A stretch of 64,000 nt of DNA from Pomphorhynchus laevis (Eukaryota; Acanthocephala; Palaeacanthocephala; Echinorhynchida; Pomphorhynchidae): the NCBI GenBank assembly GCA_012934845.2, contig WNNJ02003690.1, positions 19,222 through 83,221 of the forward strand. The letters run 5' to 3'. The translations under genes were made by a program, and so were the position numbers. Positions 25,200 to 36,703 of this stretch are shown here, one piece after another (the stretch's first letter is position 1; every line of letters starts with the position of its first letter). The notes under the pieces are model-generated. The model ran no database searches. It was not told where the DNA came from and saw nothing but the letters and a program-made list of their open reading frames with translations.

Positions 25200-26210
25200 T
25201 GGACTCAATTTAATTCCCCTGTGCTTTCATGGGTTTGTCAAAGGTCGCTCGGTCCATTTAGCAATTGGTAGTGCATTAGTTTTGTCAGGAATACAGTCGT
25301 CAGCTTGCTGTGACTGTATTTCTTGACTGTTTAGCTGCATTTGATCGCATATCCATTCCTTTCGTTATATCATATCTCATATCCCTAGGTTTTCCTGCTA
25401 GAATTGTTAACAGGGTTAAGATACTTTTGTACACTAAGCAGTTTTTCTATGAAGACGACTCTGATGCAAGCCAGTTCTACCCAATTACAGGTTTGCCTCA
25501 AGCTCCACACTTTATTCTGTCTTATATCTTGTCGCATCCATTATACTTTTCAAAAATTTAAGACGCGATTAACATCTCGTGGTTTTCGCTGATAATACCA
25601 GAGCCCTATTTTCTGGACTCATGTGCAAAGATTTATTCTCGGACATTATCCGATTCTTTTTAAGATTGAAAGATCAGCTAACTCCTTCCAATCTGATTTT
25701 AAACTCCTAAAAATCGCAGGTTGCTGTCTATCATGGCACTCCTGATAAGAAAAAACTTAAGAGACTAGCACTCTATGTTCTATCCTCCATTTTGCAGTCT
25801 CAACTACTCTCTACCTTTACAAGTATGGTAAAATATCTGGGGTTCACCATTACGGTGAACTGATTGTCGAAATCTGACCTGGATAGACTTAAACGTACCC
25901 TGAATAGAGCTAGGTGGTCCCTGAAACGGGCCCATCATCTGTCATTGAATGCGGAAACCCAGGTACGCCTTTGTGGTACCTGGGCTATCTCGGGATTAGT
26001 CTGATTTTCTAGTTGACGCCCCCAGAGCAAAGACTAAGGTTTGTCGAGCTCATCATTTTGAGATTACCGACCATAGTCCGCCTCGACTGGACTCTTAGAG
26101 GGTGGGATACCCCTAATGGTTCAGTCGGAAAATGGAGCGCTGGTGCGACCGGGGGCTGGGATCCAAGTGAACTTGAGGACGTAATTATTACAGTGATGAC
26201 TTAAAGAGAT
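25200..26210 (+). mobile_element. LINE fragment (third family), RT remnant
   Basis: Broken reverse-transcriptase text: GFVKGRSVHLAIGSALV (about 25230), motif A CLAAFDRIS then LISLGFPARIVNRVK (25320-25420), YPITGLPQ of motif B (about 25480), later KYLGFTITVN (about 25830), RLKRTLNRARWSLKRAHHL (about 25885) and a C-terminal TPPEQRLRF...RLDWTLRGW ending near 26200. The TPPEQRLRF block resembles NRPPEQRYRFLKRL in the LINE at 31-35 kb, so the two are probably related clades. The YADD catalytic motif is not preserved. The 5' part is missing. Confidence 0.7.
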
Positions 26211-26945
26211 CTGGTAAAGAAAAGTCGGTGAAGATATTTATCGTACTCACATGTATTGATATTTTATTTTATTTCCTCTGACGGTGCTTTGAATATTTCT
26301 GATTAGTTTTTTTTGAAATAAAAATTAATTTATAATTAAATATTTTTATATTATAATAAATATATTAATTATTATAATATAATACATTAATAATTTATAT
26401 AATTAATAAAATATATCTGTATTCAAGTACGTACTGATTAATTAAATTTAGATAAATTAAATCTAAATAAATAATCTGATAAATTATTAAATTTGATTTT
26501 ACTCTGGATTGTTAGCGGCATTAAATAATCTCATGGTCATCTTAATTATTGATAAATTTAAATACAGTATTAACTAAAATAAGATAAAATAAACCGGTTT
26601 CTTAAAACAATTTGGCTACCAGAAATTTTAGATTTATGATTTGAGAAATTGTCAATATTTTCTGTAATAAACCAATGATATGTTTGCCCCAATCTTCCAT
26701 TCAATCATATCAATCAAGTGACATTATAATGTACACTTTAAATAAATGAATATTCTTAACACTTCAGTTTAAAAGTCAGCTCGTAGAGTCAGTCCTAAAC
26801 CGCGTGTCATTGGGAAATAAAGATTCTAGTATAAACTTACAATTTTGTAACGTTTTAGATAATAATCTTAAAAATTCAACAAATACTACATTTTAAGATA
26901 CAAACAAAATAATTCAAATAACCTAAGTTGACGTGTGCCTAACTT
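26211..26945. other. AT-rich stretch, nothing recognised
   Basis: Low-complexity A/T sequence without ORFs. Bases just left of 26949 may be the former 3' untranslated region of the minus-strand ubiquilin copy. Confidence 0.5.
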
Positions 26946-26948
26946 AAA

Positions 26949-27896
26949 TTATAAATAGTTAATTTCAATTATTTCAATTAGATCTGTATCACGGTTATGA
27001 AATCCCACTGACTGCATTTGTTCAAGTTCGGATGCATAAAGTTGTTCTGGAGTTTGGTTGTTGATTTGTCGGCTGATATTGCCAGGGATGAAGACGATTT
27101 AATAGTTGAAACAACGAAGCAGTATAATCTTGATTTGAATTTTGTAAATTTTGAGATGCTGTTGTTGCATAAGCTGTTTGTCTATTGTTTGGAGATTGAA
27201 AGAAATGCATATTAGATATAGTAAATTGACTATTCATTTGATTATCGACTAAACCGCTTATATTTGAAGATATCAACTGTGAATATACTTGTGGGGATGT
27301 ATCCCCAAGACAAATTAGGTTTTGTTGAATTTGTACAATCGGCTACAATGCTCGGGGATTTGTGTATAGAGCACGAATTTCAGGTATTGGCCACTGACTT
27401 ATAAACTCATGAATTACACGATGTACTTGTTCTCTTTGTCTTTCGTCCTGTACAAATTCATATGTACGCAGCAGATTAAGTAGAATACCAGGATCGCGGA
27501 TAAAATTATCCATATTTGGATTAAAACTGGATTCTCGCAACATGTCGTTAAACATGCTAGGAGTTTCATCATAATTTCCTGCTGTGTTGTAGGATTACAA
27601 ATCATTTCCATTGTTTGACGCATAAAATCTGGATTGTTAAAGAATTGTGAAACCTCAGGGATTTGTTCAATCACTCTTTGCATTTGTGGATTGGTAAGCA
27701 CAATTGATCTAAGCAATGCAGGATTACTCATAAGTCCTTGAACCATAACATTACTTAGAAGGTTTTGAATTGCATTTGGATCAGTCTGAAGTGTGAGATA
27801 AAGATTTTGTTTAATTAAAATTTGCATTTCCAAATAGAAGGCTCGAAAATGACGCAAGTAATAATCCGGGTAATGTTGCATCAGTATGTTGAACAA
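26949..27896 (-). pseudogene. Ubiquilin-like pseudogene, 5'-truncated
   Basis: Ubiquilins are UBL-UBA shuttle proteins that carry ubiquitylated clients to the proteasome. The minus-strand reading holds the central STI1-type repeats (NVMVQGLMSNPALLRSIV, ANPQMQ-like LTNPQMQRVIEQIPEV, FNNPDFMRQTMEMICNP), then SMFNDMLRESS, NPRAL followed by IVQIQQNL, a low-complexity linker, and the start of a UBA domain (LEQMQSVGFHNRDTDL) ending at TAA 26949-26951. The N-terminal UBL domain and the last UBA helix are missing. The frame shifts near 27570 and near 27060, and a TAG follows NPRAL, so it cannot make the protein. No introns or poly-A tail are evident. A highly diverged expressed paralogue is less likely. 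Confidence 0.75.
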
Positions 27897-27900
27897 TATT

Positions 27901-27967
27901 TGGTTGTTGCGATACCGACCCCTCCTTAATTGTTATAAGTACGATGCTCCAACTGAGCTACGAATGT
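27901..27967 (-). tRNA. tRNA-like sequence, probably a tRNA-derived pseudogene
   Basis: Read on the minus strand it has a perfect internal A box (TAGCTCAGTTGG), a D-arm GCTC...GAGC, and CTTATAA where the anticodon loop would be, giving UAU (isoleucine). It ends in ...AACAACCA. The anticodon stem pairs only partly and neither the T-arm nor the acceptor stem pairs convincingly, so it is not a working tRNA. The terminal CCA directly abuts the ubiquilin copy. It could be a tRNA-derived SINE head or part of a chimeric retrocopy. Confidence 0.35.
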
Positions 27968-27970
27968 TTT

Positions 27971-28685
27971 ATTACAATCAATTCGTACAAAATCATTTAC
28001 ACGCAATAAAATTTTAAAAAATTTACAAATTTAAATTTTATTTAGGAATTTAGCTTATTACTTTTTAACAAAACCCGAAGTGAAAATTGCATTAAAATGC
28101 AATTGAGGTTACTTGAAAATTCTGCGAATGGGTCACTTTTAAATGCATTTAAAGTCCTTTATGTATCTTCAGTAGAACGAGCGAAAACCAAAACCAAACT
28201 TATGGCAGTGTCTAAAGATGTCAATGTATAAGAATCACGTACTCACGCTAATGGTGAGTTCCTTAAAGATTCGCAATTGTCGACCAGTTATTAAGCTGCA
28301 TAATTAATAGATTAATGAACCAATTGTGTTAAGATACCAAAGTTATTTAAATTAGGACTTGCATAATAATGAAAATAGAAATGCAAAAAGTATAGCATAT
28401 ACTTTTTGTGTATGGAAATAATTGGAAATCAAAATTTCCAATTATTATCATTTGACGATATAATTTTAAAATATTTGATATAACTTACGAAATAAACTAT
28501 TTTGTGTTTTGAATAATGACATAGTTGAATAAAAGTATGGGCAATTATCTTGGATCATTAATTTAAATTATTCAACTTAATTTATAAAATAATTAATTAA
28601 AAAGTATACATATATATAGCAAAATATTTATCAAATTATTTAATCAAATTATCTGTTTATTTAAACAAATTTTTTAAGCTTTAGT
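27971..28685. other. Intergenic AT-rich stretch
   Basis: No ORF or repeat assignable by eye; includes short self-complementary A/T runs such as 'aaaagtatagcatatacttttt' near 28387. Confidence 0.45.
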
Positions 28686-28689
28686 AGAC

Positions 28690-29280
28690 CACCACAGGTC
28701 CGGGTGTCGGGACGTGGAGGCAGTGTACTAACCAAACTACTCCATACATCGCGATCCTGAGTTACAGTCAGAGTTATCTTTCCAATAGTCCAATGCGTTT
28801 TTCCACCAGCTTCGAGATTTGATCTGTCCACCGGTACGAGGTCTACCTCGAGGTCCCTTTCCAGAGAGTCCTGTCTGGAAAACCATCCGACGAAGGCGAT
28901 CCCTAGACATCCTCAGAACGTGTCTTAGCATCTTAGCTGACTTTCTTCGATGTGGAGAATGTCTTTACTTAGAGTCCATCCCGGATGACCGAATTCATAA
29001 TCTTATCTCTAATGCTTATACCGGCCACAACGCGAAGGAACCTCATTTCGATCACCTGTATACAAGATATTATTATTTCGGTCACAACCTAAAGCTTATG
29101 ACCATAAATTAAAATACGAACGAAGATTTTGTGGTAAACCGAAAGCTTAGCCTGAAGACTCAACTCCTGCTTCACAACGACATACCGGTACAAAGAACGC
29201 ATTGCTTCGTTAGATAAACAGATCCGCCCTACAATCTTCCTGATGTTCCTACCGCTCCTCGACAACTTAGTTTTTTATAA
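28690..29280 (-). mobile_element. RTE-like LINE, 3' terminal fragment
   Basis: On the minus strand the C-terminal signature MLRHVLRMSRDRLRRMVFQ then GPRGRPR (28737-28931) is the GHVxRM...RGRPxxRW motif of RTE-like LINEs. Upstream decayed text (about 28950-29280) matches the RT thumb seen at 43.2-43.4 kb. The terminal 'ggaggcagtg...ccaaactactcca' segment also occurs at 43.7 and 53.2 kb, so these three are one family. 5'-truncated and dead. Confidence 0.75.
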
Positions 29281-30929
29281 CTAATTAATTAAATATTTTT
29301 GCTACAAATGCAAATACATTCTACTTGAAATATGAATTGATTTTTGTTTGAAAAAATAGAAAATGCGTAACAGTTGTATTTGTGCTTAGAAAAAATTTCT
29401 TGGCTGCGACACAAGAGAATTGGTTCAAAAATTCGTTTAAAGAGCCTTTGTTGCGTGTTAATGCAGGATTTATATTATTTGCGAGTTTTTGATTGTTTTG
29501 TACTGATCAATTCGATACAATTTCGTGTTCGGTACAACCGAATACGAATTCGGATTTAAAAAAGGATGCATTCATGAGTACACTTTTACAATGTACAATT
29601 GAGTTCTACAATTGTAGATATAATTATCTACACTTCATACCTTATACGAACGACTAAAATCTGACTGTTACAATTTTTAAAACGATTTATTACTGTTTAA
29701 AAACAAACAAGTCTTATAAAATGCATACATAATAAAAAAATATACAAAATAACTATGTATTTTTAAGCTAATATAAATCAAAATAATTTATAGGCAAATA
29801 TTCTGCTACGGAAGAAATCAAATATCGTTAATCGTCGCATTTAGTTATTCGCCATGTTTTGGACAAACTAGAAGATACTATCACAACAATTTAAGCTAAT
29901 GTAATACGAACTTATAATTTAACATGGAAATTTATGTTTTTATAAACTCGTAATTAAGTTAAAAAGATAACAACAATAATTTATTCTAAAATTATTACAA
30001 AGTTAATAAAAAATTATTTATATAAACTAAATAAATAAATGGTATAAACTAAATATAAACGAGATAAACGTTTATATTATAAACGTTTATTTAGCTTATA
30101 ATATAAACTTAATAAAATAGAAAGATATGAAATGTACTTTCTTAATTATTTATGTAATACAATATTATTGATTGAACAGAAGAGTGAAATAAATTTGTTT
30201 CTTGCAAATTCGACGAATTTTCGATAACTAACCGCCATCATCAGGACAAAAATTACAATAAACAGTGCTACAAATTGAAGTTTCTTATACAAACAGACAA
30301 GGATTTTTTCAAACTTACTTGACAAAATGTGGTAGGGAATACCAATTTTATGGAGCCATACAAATGTCGTCAATGTTTTAAAGACGCTGATGTTTAAGGG
30401 TTTCATGGGGTTACATGCCAGTTTGGTAGATACCTTGGTACTCGTCATAACGGAGTACGATGTACGGTTTTTCATGAGGCTGAATCATAGATACTTGAAA
30501 GAACAGTCAGCGGACATTCTCCTGCATAGAGATCCACGAGAAGGAGTTAATTTTGAGGTTACTAACTAGCAGCAGTTATAATATTTGTCGAAATTTAGCA
30601 CTGAGGCGTTGTTCGCTGAAGAGGACTATGCTATGCGAGTCAAAGTACGTCAATACCGTCACAAAATGGAGGCTATATGTTTACTCAAAATGTTGTTGAA
30701 ACGTATGGGGTTTGAACGCAGAGGCTAAAGTTTCATTCACAAAATAGCGCGCTATCTTGCTGCTCGTAAGAACGTTCTTATTTAAAGTAGCTAAAGAATT
30801 ATTCCAGCAAGTTTTGAAAACACTCAGCCGCACAACACAGCCAGCAAACGTTTACAGCACCGTTTACAGACCGCAAACGTTTACTAACTTTTGAAACTTT
30901 TTGGAGACTAGTGGATAAGGACAAAAGCC
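29281..30929. other. Mostly AT-rich; an unassigned more complex part at its right end
   Basis: 29281-30500 is A/T-rich with no gene; a 109-codon minus ORF at 30146-30475 lacks motifs. From about 30500 to 30900 composition is more balanced and a plus-strand frame gives FAEEDYAMRVKVRQYRHKM (about 30615-30675), which I cannot assign. It may belong to the 5' region of the LINE that follows. Confidence 0.35.
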
Positions 30930-31006
30930 TAATAGTAATTAAACAAAGCCACTCGAGGAGTCTAGACTAAAGGCTAATAGGGTAAGTGTTGTTTGTTCTG
31001 TTTTTT

Positions 31007-31130
31007 TATATATATACTCTTTTTTATATATACTCTTTTTTATATATACTTTTTTTATATACTTTTTTTTATTTTATATATATACTTTTTTTATAATACT
31101 TTTTTTATTTTTATATACTCCTTTTTTATT
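31007..31130 (+). repeat. Pyrimidine/TA-rich tandem repeat before LINE ORF1
   Basis: Repeats of 'tatatatactcttttttata' type with a period of roughly 18-22 bp, degenerating to the right. They end about 40 bp before the ORF1 start codon, within what would be the LINE 5' untranslated region. The function is unknown; simple slippage is enough to explain it. Confidence 0.6.
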
Positions 31131-31171
31131 TATTTTTCAGTTATCTTACGTATATAAAATAAAGAAAACAC

Positions 31172-32447
31172 ATGTCTTGTAAAAAACAAGACATAAGAAA
31201 AAGACATCCAGAAGATTCAACTAATATTTACATAAAAGCGATCGACAATGAATTTTCAGTGCAAAAGATGATCCTTCCAATAAAGCAGGATGATTTTGCA
31301 CTGAAAATTAAATGGGAAAATAAAGAAGGAAAAATCAGCTTTCAAAAGAGTATAAGGAGTACGGTCAAGGAGAACTTCTCTCGGGAAGGGATCTTTGAGC
31401 GGTACGTTTTGAAAGATGATTTTGCCAGGATAACATTTAAAAACTGCTCTATAAAAGAAGAAGTACAAAAGAATCTGTCAAAAGTTAAGGAACTGACAGT
31501 GACTGACTCCTCTCTGAGAGCCACGGGTATACTTAAGGATATACCGTCGTTCGCAGAAGAGGAAGATGTTCAAGAATTAATAGCTAACAAGGACATTAAA
31601 ATAATAAAAAAAATGTAAAACATTCAATCAAGCTTACAGCTCCTTTCTGGTGAAGGGAGCTGTAAGTGATCTGCAGAAGTTGAGAGATTTGCATCCTGGA
31701 ATTTTGGGTCATGCCGTCAAGTTGATAATATTTGACGAGGATGACTTGAAATTCAGGTATCCGCAGTGCTATCGATGTCAACGCTGGGGTCACTTTTCAA
31801 ACATGTGTTTGGAGAGTGATCCGCGTTGCTTGCACTGCGGAGAAAACCACGAATCACAGAATTGTGATAAAAGATTAGGAAGGCCTAAATGTGCTAATTG
31901 TCAAAGTTCACATAAGTCGTATTCTCACACGTGTACCCACTTTAAAGAATATTTAAAGTGGATGGATGGTGGGAATAAGAAAGCTTGTGTGGGAGCACAA
32001 TCATACATTAAGGCAGCGAAAAAACAGTCTGTCGATCAACATGCCTCAGAAATGAGGGTGTTGATTGACAGACTAAACGAACTAGAATTGAAGATGTCTG
32101 CATTAGCGGCGGAAAACAGGAATTTAAAAAATTCAATGACATTAAAAGAAAAAGAAATAAAAAACTTAAAAAATGACATGAAAAAATCAGCAATTAATAA
32201 ATATAAAAATACAAGTGAAAACAAAAAACAAAATCCTCAAAATAAGACAAATCGCTTCATTGGTCTAAAAGAGGCAGAGCCAGAGGAGAGGGAAGAAAAC
32301 ATGGAGTATATTTCCATGGTTTCATCGGACTCTGAAGGATCTGCCATTTTTAGGGTCGTGAAAAAACACGCTCGTAGAGAAGGGGATTCAGGAGGTAGAT
32401 GTGCCCAGTTAGGAGAATTAACTCTTCCTGCAGATGCATCTGTGTAA
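31172..32447 (+). pseudogene. LINE (Jockey/I group) ORF1, gag-like RNA-binding protein
   Basis: About 424 codons in two overlapping frames (31172-31618, then about 31619-32447), joined across an A-rich run near 31600-31620 where a one-base slip has occurred. The second part has three CCHC zinc knuckles (CYRCQRWGHFSNMC, CLHCGENHESQNC, CANCQSSHKSYSHTC at about 31770-31935), the usual RNA-chaperone module of Jockey/I ORF1 proteins. A coiled-coil-like stretch follows (RLNELELKMSALAAENRNLK and onward, about 32065-32200). ATG at 31172 is the first start in frame. The stop lies inside ORF2, giving a 14-bp overlap. With one visible lesion it is relatively young. Confidence 0.85.
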
Positions 32448-35052
32448 AAAGCGACGCATCGAGTATAACTCGTTGGAAGACATCTCGTTGATCAGTTGGA
32501 ATATAGGGACCGTTAGGAATCTAGTACAATATTCCAATTTTGATCATGGAGATGTCCTATTTCTGCAGGAGGCGCGTTCTCCCCATGTTTTGAAAACTTT
32601 AGCCGGACATTACGAAGATTACACAATGTTCACATACCAAGTTGACGGTAGATTAGAGCTCACCCTGGTCTCAATGACAAGCAAGCGTTTGAACGCTTGC
32701 TTGATTTCAGACGGGTCCAGCGAGGTGGGCTCTTATCAACTTCTGAAATTTTTCGTTTCCCGTCGTTCGGTTTTCGTAGCAAACTGCTACGTAAAACCGG
32801 GTGGATGGCGGACGAAGGAGAGTAAGAAGGCCATCAAGAAGCTTCTGGTTAAGGTGTTTAATGCTGGTGCACAATACATTGTTGGTGACCTTAATGACTC
32901 CGGAGGGGCTCGGGTGGGATCCCTGATTGACCAAATCGGGGAGGTCATAATCCCACTTGAGGGAACTTTTCTCCGCCGTCATACAGGTTACCAATCAATT
33001 TTAGATATAGCGATTAATTTCAAAAATGTTAAATTAAAACTCAAGTGGTTAAAAAATATAGAATGGGACGGGTTCAATGACGGGCATAAACTTGTATACT
33101 GGGCTTGGAAGGAAGAAATGGTCAAAAAAACGATTTCAACCGACCAAGGCTGGTATGCAGGCTTACAACAAAGAAATTCAAGTTTTTTTAACCAATAATA
33201 ATGATAAGAATATTAATGACATCTTGAATTATATATTGAATGAATGTGAGAATGTGTGTGAATATATAAAAATCTTCAATGAATTGAGTGTAAATAGTAG
33301 AATGAATGGTTTTAATGACTTCAGTCCAAATTTTATAAATAATCAATTGTGTCTTTTAAAAAGTAATATTTTTTTATATACATTTAATAAAGAAATATTT
33401 AATTTAGCTAATAAATACCTAATTACAAAAAGACCACCTATGCTTAAATACAACCCAAAGGCCCTGCGCATAAAAAAGCTTCTCTGGGGATTAAGAGCTG
33501 ATCCTGATCCGTCTGACCAGAGCAGGGTTCTCATGTGCCGACTCCAAGATCAACTCGATGAAGAGTCGTTGAAGCGGGATGCAAAGAAGCTACTGTCCTA
33601 TAAGAATTTCTCGAAGGAATGGTGGTCTACCATAAGGAAGACCACATTCCGGTCTTGGAGGGTAGCGGCTTCCAGGTGAATCGCTTCAAAGGGAATTAGA
33701 CCAGTCTTACACGACATAAAAAATAAGCACTTAGCCAATGCAATAATATGCTCCGAAGATGTGCAGCTTCAAACGAGGTTGAAGCTTACTTTCCAAAATA
33801 TTGACCCATTGGAAGAAGATGTCACGCTTGAAGAACTCTTGGACGCGTGGCCGATCACGCCTAAGACGTCATCTAATGGCGTCTCAGCGTGCGCGGCTGC
33901 CACCAAGTTGATCGATAAGGAACTTCGAGAGCAAATCGCGGCTAGACTGCTAGCTTCACCGCTAGCGGCCTGGCCGGATATTGCAATCGGAAAAGTTATA
34001 TTTCTTCCAAAGGGTCAATGGGTGTCAACAGCTAAGGACACGAGACCAATTACCATATCCAATAATTTGGTGATGGTTTATGAGAAAGCTCTGGCAAGAT
34101 ACCTGGCTCGCCACTACGAATCTCGGGAATTGTTGGGTGACCATATTCATGGGTTTCGTAGTGGTAGGGGAACTGTAAAAGCAGTCAGGGCTCTGCAAGG
34201 CTTTCTCACCAAGGATACACGGCCTGCGCTGCTGTATTCACTGGATGTGTCTGCAGCTTTTGACAACCTTACACTCGACTCAGTAATGGAAACGTTGAAA
34301 AAAGATGATGTTCCACTGAACATCTTGCGTCGAGTGTGGGGAATTTTGGAGAGCAGAAGCTTTTATTTAGAAGACGACAAGGGTCCCTTTTATAAACTAT
34401 CCAAGGGTCTTCCTCAAGGGTCCCCTTTATCGCCAATCCTTTATATGATTACGACAAGGGGAGTCTTAGATGGACTCTTGGATAGGAACACTAGTGGTAC
34501 TATATATGCGGACGATATATCACTGGTGTTCAAAATGAACTCTCTGTCTGATAGGAGATTCGAAGACAGAGTGAAATCTGTGGTGAATGGGATTGCTATA
34601 CGCCTATCTAAATTGGGCTTGTCGTTAAACCCAACGAAAAGCAATTTCATTCACTACAGATTTCGCAAACCAGGACGCCATACTAAATTATTTGGTGCTC
34701 TTCCGGGAAATCGGAAGAGACAAGTAAGGATAATGGGATCTGTCTTCGAATCCAGGCTGCACTGGATATCAGATATGTCAAAATGTTTTAAATTAGTGAA
34801 AATGGTATACAGATGTTCTGGCGTGCAAGACGTTTAAATGTCACTCTGAATAGGTGTATAGTAGTACTCAATGCTTTTGTGTTGAGTGGGCTATACTTCT
34901 ACTCAAATAATCGGCCACCAGAACAACGTTATAGATTTTTAAAAAGGCTTTTAGAAATAATTAAAAAAGAATTTATTAATGATGAATATATGAAAAATAA
35001 ATTAATTAAAAGATATGTAAAATTTTATAATGTAAAAATAAAAAAATTTTGA
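32434..35052 (+). pseudogene. LINE (Jockey/I group) ORF2, endonuclease-reverse transcriptase
   Basis: ORF2 starts at ATG 32434, overlapping the ORF1 stop. The endonuclease (about 32480-33110) shows LISWNIGTVRNL, FLQEAR, IVGDLND and the C-terminal GFNDGHKLVYW in place of the usual S-D-H. The RT (about 34020-34780) shows RPITISNNLVMVYEKALARY, motif A YSLDVSAAFDNL, motif B GLPQGSPLSPIL, motif C YADDISLV, LGLSLNPTKSNF and RIMGSVFESRLHW. A C-terminal region with NRPPEQRYRFLKRLL ends at TGA near 35052. Lesions: a frameshift between 33077 and 33198, one in-frame TGA at 33677 and a frameshift near 34815. The catalytic residues are all present, so this copy died recently. Confidence 0.88.
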
Positions 35053-35060
35053 ATGGTTTA

Positions 35061-36282
35061 TTTTTTTTGTATGAACTGATTGATTTTATTGCGTTTTTTT
35101 ACATTCTGGAATTTTAATTTAAAGAATCTCATGTGAATTATTTGTTTTATTAAGAAAATGTAACTAGAATTTTATTGTTTAAATGTTTGTTTATTTCGCT
35201 AATCGTCTTTACCGCCACAAATCTAAAAAGAAAAGCTTCGACATTCAAAAGACGAATGCTCTCCGTAGGCGGGTTTGCAGAAGAGCGCATTTTGGACGTG
35301 AAGATTTAATTATAATATTTAACAATGTACAATGTATAATGTTCAATGTTTTTTACTTTAATAAATTCTTACTAATAAAATAAATAAATATTCCAGCGAA
35401 TTTCGGTGCCACTAATGAAAGAAAACGCCAATGCACGTAGAGCATTCAAGACGAGGATATGTGGTGGGGTAGACGTAAAGTTGAATGTTCTAATGACCCG
35501 CCATGAGGACATCTCTCTGCACCTAGAGTTTCTTAGCATTCGCCAAAAACAGAGCATTCCTTTGGTCATTCCAACTTTGATCAAAATCCACAATAGATTC
35601 TGAGGAGTATATCGGTTTTGAGATCGCCCCGGATCGAGTAGTTTAATCAATTAGCCGATCGCTAGAGGGTGACTGCATCGAATCCAGCGAATTGCGTTTG
35701 CTGTAGAGAGGATACCTTTACAAAGGCGAACTGCAGACACATGTTATCGACTCAAACCGAACGTACGAGCACTTCTGCCTTGTATAACTTCTAACGAATG
35801 AAGGCCCCGATCACTAATAGATCACTAATCTATGGTTGAGATAACAAACATCATTTTATAAATATACAGTCATCCAAAGTGATTGAAACAATATGGCACA
35901 AAAGAAGACGATTGTTTCTTTTGCAGCTTTCTATTTCTCATTTAATGTTTGCAAGTTAGAAAGCGTAATACAACATAGTATGTCAGTACTGATAAATACA
36001 ATACATATATGTAGGAAAACAAGTAATCTTTTCATATTTACCGATTTGTGTAATCGCATCCTGTATGCAATATCATCATTTACTCTGACGTCAAATATTT
36101 TTCCCTGATTGCACGTATTGATGTAAATTTACAGAAATTTCCTTAGCCCGCAAATATAAGCTTTTACTAAATGCAATATAGATTTACGGTTTCTTCAAGC
36201 TTAATTGTATAATGACTTTTCTGATTTTACTCATGATATTGTCAAAGGTATGTACATCCGATTTTGCATATTTTAATATTTT
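35061..36282. other. LINE 3' flank and unassigned sequence
   Basis: 35061-35180 is the AT-rich tail after ORF2, with no clear poly-A. A more balanced block at 35390-35820 contains overlapping ORFs on both strands (35372-35650 minus, 92 codons; 35406-35603 plus, 65 codons) without recognisable motifs. The rest is AT-rich. Confidence 0.4.
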
Positions 36283-36612
36283 GTTTAAATTGCTTCAATT
36301 ATAGTTTATTATCCTTTAACATTAAACCTGTTTTATCAGAGTGCATTTATAATGAGTTCAAAAATTAAAAAATTTTAATTTTAAGAGCATTTTATCTAAT
36401 TCTTATTTCCAACGTTTTACCTTCGACGAGACAAGAACTTTATTTGATTGCATTTAAATATATATCTATTTTGGATAAATTGCTTCAATTATAGTTTAAT
36501 ATTCTTTAATATTAAACCTGTTTTATCAGAGTACATTTATAATAAGTTCAAAAATTAAAAATGTTTAATTTTAAGAGCATTTTATCTAATTCTTATTTCC
36601 AACGTTTTACCT
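36283..36612. repeat. Two tandem units of about 190 bp, third partial unit at 37366-37420
   Basis: 'aaattgcttcaattatagttta' through 'cttatttccaacgttttacc' occurs at 36286-36423 and again at 36477-36612, a period of about 191 bp. The opening part recurs at 37372-37424. The third partial unit is separated by the TIR-flanked GIY-YIG element at 36704-37340, so the element probably inserted into this repeat tract. Confidence 0.8.
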
Positions 36613-36632
36613 AAAACGTCGGAAATAAGAAT
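36589..36632. repeat. Hairpin, 20-bp arms with 4-nt loop
   Basis: ATTCTTATTTCCAACGTTTT, loop ACCT, then its reverse complement with one mismatch. It forms where the second 190-bp unit meets the next sequence, so it may mark an inverted recombination junction. Confidence 0.8.
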
Positions 36633-36703
36633 ATATATATACTTGAATGTTTGAGTTCAAACCGGTTAGCGCCAGGATCGTCCATTTAGCGATTCAGAAA
36701 TAA

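Noticed and set aside
30146-30475. 109-codon minus-strand ORF as a membrane protein
   Set aside because: Hydrophobic runs come from AT-rich codons; there is no motif, homologous copy or gene context.
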